This document shows positions 1-5,769 of a DNA stretch of 7,309 nt, piece after piece. Source of the stretch: Candidatus Sulfotelmatobacter sp. (GTDB taxonomy: Bacteria > Acidobacteriota > Terriglobia > Terriglobales > SbA1); assembly GCA_030151135.1 (NCBI GenBank), contig JASLEQ010000479.1, forward strand, positions 1-7,309, written 5' to 3'. Position numbers and translations under genes: made by a program. Every line of letters starts with the position of its first letter. Positions within the stretch are counted from its first letter, which is position 1. The notes under the pieces were generated by a model. It was not told the origin of the DNA and did no database searches. It worked only from the letters and a program-made list of their open reading frames with translations.

Positions 1-735
1 CTCGCATTCGTTGCCGCGGTGAAGGGCTACAAGCTGATCATTGTGATGCCCGATACGATGAGTATGGAGCGCCGCACTCTTCTGCTGGCTTTCGGAGTCG
101 AAATCGTTCTGACTCCCGGTCCTCGCGGCATGACAGGTGCCATCCTGAAGGCCAAGGAGATTCTCGCCAACACGCCGGAAGGTTACATTCTCCAACAGTT
201 CGACAATCCCGCGAATCCCAAAATCCACTTCGAAACCACGGGCCCGGAAATTTGGGAAGACACCCAGGGCCGAGTTGACATCCTCGTTTCGGGCGTCGGA
301 ACGGGCGGCACGATTACCGGCGTTTCCGAATACATCAAGCCTAAAAAGCCGACCTTCAAAGCAATTGCCGTTGAGCCCGCGGACAGTGCTGTGTTGTCTG
401 GCGGAAAGCCCTCACCGCACAAGATCCAGGGGATTGGCGCCGGCTTCGTCCCAAGCATTCTGCGGCGCGATCTCATCGACGAAGTCATCGCGGTGACGAA
501 CGAGGAAGCCATTGAGATGGCTCGAAGACTCCCTCGAGAAGAAGGCTTATTCGTCGGAATTTCTTCGGGCGCGGCCGTAGCAGCTGCTCTCAAGGTGGCC
601 AAACGTCCTGAGAATGCAGGCAAGATGATCGTCGTGATCATTCCATCCTTTGGCGAGCGTTACTTGAGCAGTATTCTTTTTCAGGAACTGCGGGAGAAGG
701 CAATGCAGACTCAAACGGCCTCCATCCCAGCCTAA
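1..735 (+). CDS. cysK: Cysteine synthase A (O-acetylserine sulfhydrylase), 5'-truncated
   Basis: PLP-dependent beta-replacement enzyme that makes L-cysteine from O-acetyl-L-serine and sulfide in the cytoplasm. The reading frame is open from base 1, so the gene enters the window already coding and 244 residues are visible. Compared with the usual 310-325 residues, about 70-75 N-terminal residues are missing, including the PLP lysine and most of the asparagine loop. Visible landmarks are [11 protein letters not shown] at the left edge (the segment after the GNTG loop), [10 protein letters not shown], the glycine-rich phosphate-binding loop GVGTGGT at residues 98-104 of the fragment, and GISSGAA at 186-192, which holds the serine near the pyridine nitrogen. 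The end, [12 protein letters not shown], matches the family. The GTG at base 19 is an internal valine codon, not the start. cysE follows after 8 nt, so the two are probably co-transcribed. A cystathionine beta-synthase-like paralogue is possible but less likely beside cysE. Confidence 0.95.
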   Translation, partial: LAFVAAVKGYKLIIVMPDTMSMERRTLLLAFGVEIVLTPGPRGMTGAILKAKEILANTPEGYILQQFDNPANPKIHFETTGPEIWEDTQGRVDILVSGVGTGGTITGVSEYIKPKKPTFKAIAVEPADSAVLSGGKPSPHKIQGIGAGFVPSILRRDLIDEVIAVTNEEAIEMARRLPREEGLFVGISSGAAVAAALKVAKRPENAGKMIVVIIPSFGERYLSSILFQELREKAMQTQTASIPA

Positions 736-743
736 GACCTCAC

Positions 744-1454
744 ATGCCGCAATTGTTCGCTCTCATTCGCGAAGACATTTCGAATGTAATGGAGCACGAT
801 CCCGCAGCAAAATCCCGGCTGGAAGTTTTTTTCTGCTATTCCGGCATTCATGCTGTGTGGTGGTACCGCGTGAACCACTGGTTCTGGAATAACGGCATGT
901 TTTTTCTGGGCAGGTTTTTCTCCCAGCTTGCCAGGCTCCTGACCGGAATCGAGATTCATCCTGGCGCTAAGATCGGTCGCCGTCTGTTCATTGATCACGG
1001 CATGGGAGTGGTCATTGGTGAAACCTCCATCGTCGGAGACGATGTTGTTCTTTATCAAGGAGTTACTCTCGGTGGTACTGGCAAGGAACATGGGAAACGC
1101 CATCCCACGATCGAGGACAATGTAGTGGTAGGGGGTGGCGCCAAGATTCTTGGCAATATTGTAGTTGGTAAAAACTGCCGGATCGGTGCTGGCTCTGTCG
1201 TGCTGCGGAATGTGCCCGATAACTCCACGGTCGTCGGGGTTCCCGGACACATCGTTTTCCGGGAAGGGAAGCGGGTTGTTATTACCGATCCTAAGCAGAT
1301 TAACGATCCGCTTTCTGAGGCGCTAGCGTCCGTTGCCAATGAAGTGAGCAAACTCCGCGAGCGTGTGACCCAACTCGAGGGCGGGGAACACGCAGTCACG
1401 CCGTTGCATCCTTCAGTCCAAAACCTCGTGGATGACCTCGATTATCAGATTTGA
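744..1454 (+). CDS. cysE: Serine O-acetyltransferase (short CysE/EpsC type)
   Basis: Transfers acetyl from acetyl-CoA to L-serine, giving the O-acetylserine used by CysK; this is the committed step of cysteine synthesis. The 236-residue protein has a short helical N-terminus (about 1-65) followed by a left-handed beta-helix of hexapeptide repeats (about 68-170). Signature segments are GIEIHPGAKIG, the catalytic-histidine segment IDHGMGVVIGET, and QGVTLGGTGKEHGKRHPTI. An aspartate seen in enterobacterial CysE just before IHP is glutamate here, as I recall for Bacillus-type enzymes. After the core comes a charged, probably coiled-coil stretch (about 190-212) and a tail ending DYQI. The terminal isoleucine is the residue known to insert into the CysK active site in cysteine synthase complexes. 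The ATG at 744 fits the family N-terminus, but the ribosome-binding site is weak. It lies 8 nt after cysK, so it is probably translated from the same message. Confidence 0.95.
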   Translation: MPQLFALIREDISNVMEHDPAAKSRLEVFFCYSGIHAVWWYRVNHWFWNNGMFFLGRFFSQLARLLTGIEIHPGAKIGRRLFIDHGMGVVIGETSIVGDDVVLYQGVTLGGTGKEHGKRHPTIEDNVVVGGGAKILGNIVVGKNCRIGAGSVVLRNVPDNSTVVGVPGHIVFREGKRVVITDPKQINDPLSEALASVANEVSKLRERVTQLEGGEHAVTPLHPSVQNLVDDLDYQI

Positions 1455-1485
1455 TCCCAGACTGTCTGATTAGTGCCCGAACACT

Positions 1486-1512
1486 TTGACAAAGGCTGGT
1501 CAAACGTTTAAT
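1486..1512 (+). promoter_or_regulatory. Predicted sigma70-like promoter of the sugar operon
   Basis: A perfect -35 hexamer TTGACA lies at 1486-1491. Two -10 readings are possible: TTTAAT at 1507-1512 (5 of 6 consensus bases, but only a 15-bp spacer) or TAATGT at 1509-1514 (weaker hexamer, ideal 17-bp spacer). Transcription would start around 1518-1522 and leave a leader of roughly 65 nt before the araD ATG. It sits in the only long gap of the window, directly upstream of the sugar genes. Overlap with the operator at 1500-1511 supports its being a regulated promoter. The start point is inferred, not shown. Confidence 0.6.
1500..1511. promoter_or_regulatory. Imperfect LacI/GalR-type operator overlapping the -10 region
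   Basis: The 12-bp sequence TCAAACGTTTAA is an inverted repeat with one mismatched pair around a central CG. The AAACGTTT core (1502-1509) is the half-site arrangement typical of LacI/GalR-family regulators such as PurR. It overlaps the predicted -10 element, so a bound repressor would block RNA polymerase. Its centre is 26 bp from that of the second, perfect operator. No regulator gene is in the window, so the cognate protein is unknown. Confidence 0.55.
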
Positions 1513-1523
1513 GTTCCGGTTTA

Positions 1524-1539
1524 CCGTAAACGTTTACGG
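1524..1539. promoter_or_regulatory. Perfect 16-bp LacI/GalR-type operator palindrome
   Basis: CCGTAAACGTTTACGG is a perfect even palindrome with a central CG and the same AAACGTTT core (1528-1535) as the upstream site. Size, symmetry and central CpG are characteristic of operators read by LacI/GalR-family proteins. It does not resemble the ATTTGTACGTACAAAT-like site of the GntR-type AraR of Bacillus. It lies just downstream of the expected transcription start, where a bound repressor would obstruct initiation or early elongation. It overlaps a second inverted repeat (GTTTAC, one base, GTAAAC) at 1519-1531. Confidence 0.75.
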
Positions 1540-1584
1540 CCTTTCCAGATGTAAAACGGAAGGCACGCGTCCCAATCTTCTCCC

Positions 1585-2286
1585 ATGTTGCTGAAGAGTC
1601 TGCGCGAAGAGGTGCTGGAGGCTAACCTGGAACTTGTCCGCCGGGGCCTCGTCCTTTATACCTTCGGCAACGCAAGTGGGATCGACCGCCAAGAAGGCCT
1701 CGTCGCTATCAAGCCGAGCGGCGTTCCCTATGAGGAGCTCAAACCCGAGCAGATCGTCATTTGCGATCTAGACGGGAATGTGGTTGATTGTAAACTCCGC
1801 CCCTCTTCCGATTTAGCGACTCACCTTGAGCTCTATCGCCAGTTTCCCGGCATCGGAGGCGTCGCTCACACCCATTCTGAGTACGCGACGGCATGGGCCC
1901 AGGCAGAAACTCCGATTCCGTGTTTCGGCACTACGCATGCCGACTATTTCCACGGGCCAGTTCCGGTGACCGGACGACTCAGCGAAAGCGAGATATCGGG
2001 AGACTACGAACTGGAGACGGGCAAAGCGATCTGCCGGGCGTTTGCCAAGCTAGACCCTCACGCTGTTCCCGCGGTCCTGGTCGCCGGACACGCACCTTTC
2101 TGCTGGGGTGCGAACGCGGCGGCTGCTGCGCATAACGCTGTGATTCTCGAGTACGTCGCTCGCATGGCTGCACACTCGATGCTGATCAACGCGGAATCGA
2201 AGCCGATTGCGCGCGAACTGCACGACAAGCACTTCTTACGGAAGCATGGTCGTAACGCCTATTACGGACAGGTCAAGACACAATGA
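1585..2286 (+). CDS. araD: L-ribulose-5-phosphate 4-epimerase
   Basis: Zinc-dependent epimerase that converts L-ribulose-5-phosphate to D-xylulose-5-phosphate, the last step of bacterial L-arabinose catabolism before the pentose phosphate pathway. The 233 residues match the class II aldolase/epimerase family length (231 in E. coli). Residues align nearly without gaps: GNASG at 28-32, KPSGV at 43-47, SSD with Asp76, the zinc histidines in HTH (His95, His97), THADYF with catalytic Asp120, a third zinc histidine at His169, and the C-terminal KHGRNAYYGQ with the conserved tyrosine. An in-frame TAA at 1552 rules out a start further upstream than the last few codons. No proper Shine-Dalgarno precedes the ATG: the nearest GGAAGG (1558-1563) is about 21 nt away. 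It is the first gene of the operon, and its stop overlaps the symporter start (ATGA). L-fuculose-phosphate aldolase is a related alternative, but the ribulokinase in the same operon favours AraD. Confidence 0.93.
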   Translation: MLLKSLREEVLEANLELVRRGLVLYTFGNASGIDRQEGLVAIKPSGVPYEELKPEQIVICDLDGNVVDCKLRPSSDLATHLELYRQFPGIGGVAHTHSEYATAWAQAETPIPCFGTTHADYFHGPVPVTGRLSESEISGDYELETGKAICRAFAKLDPHAVPAVLVAGHAPFCWGANAAAAAHNAVILEYVARMAAHSMLINAESKPIARELHDKHFLRKHGRNAYYGQVKTQ

Positions 2287-4040
2287 ATCTTGCTCTGCTT
2301 CTCAGTTCCAACACTCTCGTCCACCTCTCGGCGGTCGATATCGCCATCATCGTCTTCTACTTTGCCCTTGTGCTGGGTATTGGTCTGTACCTGAAGGGCC
2401 AAGCCAATACGGGTGAAGACTTCTTTATGGCCGGACGCGAGATGACCGCGTGGGTCGCGGGATTGGCGTTCCTGTCAGCAAACCTCGGATCTTTGGAATT
2501 GATGGGTTGGGCGGGAAACTCGTACAAATATGGGATCCTTGCGGCCCACTGGTATTGGATCGGTGCCATTCCCTCCATGCTGTTCCTGGCGCTGGTCATG
2601 ATGCCTTTTTACTACGTCTGCAAAACGCACTCCGTGCCGGGCTATCTTAAGCTTCGTTTCGGACCCGGGGCGCAAACGATCTCCTCAGTTTCCTTCGCGT
2701 TCATGACCGTCCTGATGAGCGGCATCAACATGTACGCCATGGCCGTGGTGATGAAAGTCGTTCTCGGATGGAACATTCATTTCAGCATCATCGTTTCTTC
2801 GCTCACCGTGGCCGCTTACGTCGCTCTGGGCGGACTGCGGTCGGCGATTTTCAACGAAGTGCTTCAGTTTTTTCTGATATGGGCAGGCGCTCTGCTGATT
2901 CCGATCCTGGGATTGATCGAAGCCGGAGGCTGGAACGGTTTGCAGGCCAAGATTCTGCACAACCTTACTGAGTTGAATGTGCCCAACCCCGGTTCCTACA
3001 CCCACCTTTGGTCCACACTGGGTAACTTTAACTCCAACCCGATGGGTATCAACTGGGCTGGCATCGTCTTCGGACTTGGGGCAGTTATCGCAATGGGCTA
3101 CTGGACGACGGACTTCCTGGTTGTCCAGCGCGTGCTCTCGGCAAAGGATCTTCGCTCCGCAGAACTCGCCCCGATTATCGGCGCTGCATTCAAGATGATG
3201 GTCCCCCTCATTGTGATTCTCCCCGGGCTACTTGGATTGGCTCTGCTGCGTGATCCGCACACGGGGGCTCTCATTCGACTTGTACCTGCCAATATCGCGT
3301 GGTCCGATGCCGGGCAGGCCCAGGGCTTGCATGGATATGATGAGGTCCTGCCGCTAATGCTGGCTCGGTACTGCGGCCCAGGTCTTCTCGGATTGGGCAT
3401 CACCGCTCTCATTGCAGGCTTCATGTCGGGCATGGCCGGAAATGTCAGTGCGTTCACCACTGTCGTCGTCTACGACATCTATGGGACCTTGATCAATAAG
3501 AACGCAACCGACGAGAAGAAGGTCCACTTGGGTCGCCGGTGGACGATCTGGGGTGTGTTGATTAGCATCGGCACTGCCTATCTGGCCGCGCGCGCCCCCA
3601 GCATCATGGATTACGTTCAGGCATTGTTCAGCTTCTTTATTGCGCCCCTCTTCGGGACGGTATTGCTGGGGATGCTCTGGAAGCGCGCCACACCCGCAGG
3701 TGGTTGGACCGGCCTCTTGGCAGGAACTCTGTCGTCGGTTGGCATGTACACGTGGGTCAAACTCGATCCAAATGCAGTTCGGTACGTGGCGCTCTCCATG
3801 GACGCGCAAGATCAGGCGCAAAACATGTTTCGCGCCCTATGGTGCTGCCTCATTTGCGTCATCGTCACGGTTGTCGTGAGTTACCTGACTACCCCCAAGC
3901 CGGATTCTGAGTTGAAGGACGTCGTGTACGGGCTGACGCCGATTCCGAAAACGGAACATGTTTCGATTTTTCACAGTCCCGTCTTCTGGGGCGCAGTCGT
4001 AGCCGTGATATTCGTAATTTTGCAGATTATTTTCTGGTAG
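2283..4040 (+). CDS. SSS-family sodium:solute (probably sugar) symporter
   Basis: Inner-membrane secondary transporter of the solute:sodium symporter family. The 585 residues are almost wholly hydrophobic, with about 14-15 helices, as in sugar members such as Vibrio vSGLT. Family landmarks are LSANLGSLELMGWAG (64-78) in the broken first core helix, ALGGLRSAIFNEVLQ (181-195), TDFLVVQRVLSAKD (276-289), and the eighth core helix with FMSGMAGNVSAFTTVVVYDIY (380-400). Against vSGLT as I remember it, one sodium-site serine is kept (Ser382) and the next position is glycine (Gly383). Lys304 matches a sugar-contact lysine, while other galactose-contact positions differ. The start overlaps the araD stop by 4 nt, which points to translational coupling. 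A small two-helix protein follows 9 nt later. Operon context suggests L-arabinose or a related pentose, but the substrate cannot be read from sequence. Confidence 0.88.
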   Translation: MNLALLLSSNTLVHLSAVDIAIIVFYFALVLGIGLYLKGQANTGEDFFMAGREMTAWVAGLAFLSANLGSLELMGWAGNSYKYGILAAHWYWIGAIPSMLFLALVMMPFYYVCKTHSVPGYLKLRFGPGAQTISSVSFAFMTVLMSGINMYAMAVVMKVVLGWNIHFSIIVSSLTVAAYVALGGLRSAIFNEVLQFFLIWAGALLIPILGLIEAGGWNGLQAKILHNLTELNVPNPGSYTHLWSTLGNFNSNPMGINWAGIVFGLGAVIAMGYWTTDFLVVQRVLSAKDLRSAELAPIIGAAFKMMVPLIVILPGLLGLALLRDPHTGALIRLVPANIAWSDAGQAQGLHGYDEVLPLMLARYCGPGLLGLGITALIAGFMSGMAGNVSAFTTVVVYDIYGTLINKNATDEKKVHLGRRWTIWGVLISIGTAYLAARAPSIMDYVQALFSFFIAPLFGTVLLGMLWKRATPAGGWTGLLAGTLSSVGMYTWVKLDPNAVRYVALSMDAQDQAQNMFRALWCCLICVIVTVVVSYLTTPKPDSELKDVVYGLTPIPKTEHVSIFHSPVFWGAVVAVIFVILQIIFW

Positions 4041-4049
4041 GAGGGACCA

Positions 4050-4289
4050 ATGAAATCTGGCGGATCACTCTCGATCTGGTTTTTCACGGGACTGTGCCTT
4101 GGCGTGACAGGCGCGCTCATTTTCGCCACGGGGATCTATGAACTCGTGAACCCGCCCGTTGAAAAAGTCGTCCTCTACGAATTGCACGCGAATATCTGGT
4201 GGGGCGCCGTCCTTTTGATCTCGGGCTTGTTCTTTAGCTTGAAGTTCTCCCCCGCGCGCGAGCGCGCAAGAACGAGCGGTAAATCTTAG
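4050..4289 (+). CDS. Small two-helix membrane protein, possible symporter partner
   Basis: A 79-residue protein that I do not recognise as a named family. It has two clear hydrophobic helices, about residues 9-31 (IWFFTGLCLGVTGALIFATGIYE) and 48-66. A short loop between them holds NPPVEK and the striking segment LHANIWWG (45-52). The C-terminal tail is basic (ARERAR), so by the positive-inside rule both ends should be cytoplasmic with the loop outside. The start is well supported: GGAGGG at 4040-4045 overlaps the symporter stop codon and lies 4-5 nt before the ATG. It sits between the symporter and isomerase genes in the same direction. Small two-helix subunits encoded beside SSS transporters are known (for example the DUF4212/TIGR03647 type), so a role as accessory subunit is plausible. 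Function is unproven. Confidence 0.8.
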   Translation: MKSGGSLSIWFFTGLCLGVTGALIFATGIYELVNPPVEKVVLYELHANIWWGAVLLISGLFFSLKFSPARERARTSGKS

Positions 4290-4320
4290 CAATTTATCTA
4301 TAGGTGGAAGAGGGATTCAT

Positions 4321-5751
4321 ATGCCGGAAAAAAAGAAAATGACGATGGGTGTGATCATCGGGAACCGGGGATTTTTCCCCGATCAGTTGGCGAAATCGGG
4401 ACGCGAAGAGATGATTCAGGCGCTGGCGAAGGCCGGCATGGATGCCATTGTCCTCGGCCCCGAAGATAGCAAGCATGGGGCGGTCGAGACCCACGAAGAA
4501 GCAAAACGCTGTGCGGCGCTATTTAAAAAGCATGCGGACAAGATCGATGGTGTGATCGTTTCGCTGCCAAATTTTGGTGACGAGCGTGCCGTCGCCGACA
4601 CGCTGCGTCTCGCGCGGCTCGGTGTGCCGGTGCTCGTTCAGGCGACGCCTGACGACGCAACAAAGATGACCATCCTGCACCGCCGCGATAGTTTCTGCGG
4701 CAAAATGTCGGCCTGCAACAACCTTCGCCAGTATGGGATTCCATACTCGCTCACTCGCCTCCATACAGTCGCGCCTGATTCGCAGGACTTCCAGAACGAC
4801 CTGGCCTGGTTCTCTGCAACCTGCCGTGTGGTGAATGGCTTCCGCAATCTGCGCATCGGCAGTATTGGGGCTCGCCCAACCGCGTTCAATACGGTCCGAT
4901 ACAGCGAAAAGATGCTTGAGAACAACGGCATCTCGGTAGAGACGCTGGATCTTTCCGAAGTTTTCGGGAGAATCAGCCGAACGAAAGACGACAACACTGG
5001 AGTGCAATCCAAGCTCTCGGACATAAAGAAATACGCCAGCACACAGAACGTTCCCGACGTCGCGCTCATGAAGATGGCAAAGCTCGGTTATGTGATCGAC
5101 GAATGGATGAGTCAAACCGACTTACAAATCAGCGCCGTCCAATGCTGGACTTCGATGGAAGAATATTTCGGTGTGGTTCCGTGCACCGTAATGAGCATGA
5201 TGAGTAACAAGCTTCTGCCGGCTGCTTGCGAAGTCGATGTCTGTGGAACCCTTAGCATGCACGCGCTGGCCCTGGCATCAGAAACGCCGAGCGCCCTCCT
5301 TGACTGGAACAACAATTACGGGGACGATCCGAACAAAGCGGTCTGCTTCCACTGCAGCAACCTGCCCAAGCACTTTTTCCAGGACATCCGTATGGATTTC
5401 CAGGAAATCATCGCTGGTACCGTCGGCAAAGAGAATACTTTTGGAACGGTCGTCGGGCGCGTCAAGCCCGGAGCTATGAGCTTCGCCCGCTTCTCGACAG
5501 ACGACATTTCTGGAGTGATGCGCGGCTATGTCGGCCAAGGGGAGTTCACCAGCGATGCCCTGAATACCTTCGGCGGCGTAGGAGTCGTACAGATCCCGAA
5601 TCTGCAAAAGTTGCTGCATTACATCTGCGAGAACGGTTTCGAACACCATGTGGCGGCGAACTTCTCGAACACAGCGGGCGCAGTGCATGAGGCGGCCGTC
5701 CGTTACCTCGGCTGGCAGATGTACTGGCACGGAAACCAGCCGCAAGCCTAA
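4321..5751 (+). CDS. L-fucose/L-arabinose isomerase-superfamily protein; candidate L-arabinose isomerase
   Basis: A cytoplasmic, probably Mn2+-dependent aldose-ketose isomerase of 476 residues. It belongs to the fucose-isomerase-related group (COG2407-like), not classical AraA, whose recognisable N-terminus is absent. The N-terminal half (about 8-170) shows alternating strand-helix segments, including VIVSLPNFGDERAV and a conserved RRDSFCG patch. The C-terminal half carries the metal-site segments: CWTSMEEYFG (Glu280/Glu281), PAACEVDVCGTLSM (Glu304, Asp306), LLDWNNNYGDD followed by FHCSN (His344), and FEHHVA (His442/His443) near the C-terminus. The 24-residue gap between Glu280 and Glu304 equals that between the Glu337 and Asp361 ligands of E. 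coli FucI. A GAGGG at 4310-4314, 6 nt before the ATG, is a good ribosome-binding site. Flanked by araD and araB, it probably converts L-arabinose to L-ribulose. L-fucose, D-arabinose or another sugar remains possible. Confidence 0.85.
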   Translation: MPEKKKMTMGVIIGNRGFFPDQLAKSGREEMIQALAKAGMDAIVLGPEDSKHGAVETHEEAKRCAALFKKHADKIDGVIVSLPNFGDERAVADTLRLARLGVPVLVQATPDDATKMTILHRRDSFCGKMSACNNLRQYGIPYSLTRLHTVAPDSQDFQNDLAWFSATCRVVNGFRNLRIGSIGARPTAFNTVRYSEKMLENNGISVETLDLSEVFGRISRTKDDNTGVQSKLSDIKKYASTQNVPDVALMKMAKLGYVIDEWMSQTDLQISAVQCWTSMEEYFGVVPCTVMSMMSNKLLPAACEVDVCGTLSMHALALASETPSALLDWNNNYGDDPNKAVCFHCSNLPKHFFQDIRMDFQEIIAGTVGKENTFGTVVGRVKPGAMSFARFSTDDISGVMRGYVGQGEFTSDALNTFGGVGVVQIPNLQKLLHYICENGFEHHVAANFSNTAGAVHEAAVRYLGWQMYWHGNQPQA

Positions 5752-5769
5752 CCTTGGACGCATCAAGCG

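Noticed and set aside
19..21. GTG as the start codon of a 238-residue cysteine synthase.
   Set aside because: The frame is open to base 1, and the six upstream codons encode LAFVAA, which matches the conserved interior of CysK. The real start is outside the window.
183..641. Long antisense reading frame opposite cysK, and similar frames opposite cysE, the symporter and the isomerase.
   Set aside because: These are open frames expected opposite GC-rich genes. They show no recognisable domains or independent start signals, and the + strand genes are unambiguous.
1458..1468. Inverted repeat CAGAC-T-GTCTG just after the cysE stop as a transcription terminator.
   Set aside because: The stem is only 5 bp around a 1-nt centre, too tight to form a hairpin loop, and no T-run follows.
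1552..1584. An earlier araD start to bring the gene closer to the GGAAGG at 1558-1563.
   Set aside because: An in-frame TAA at 1552 and the lack of an ATG, GTG or TTG codon in frame between it and 1585 leave only the ATG at 1585, which also gives the family-typical N-terminus.
4254..4267. GCGCGC-GA-GCGCGC repeat near the end of the small membrane protein gene as a hairpin or regulatory element.
   Set aside because: The loop would be only 2 nt. The stretch encodes the basic tail and is explained by arginine and alanine codons in a GC-rich genome.
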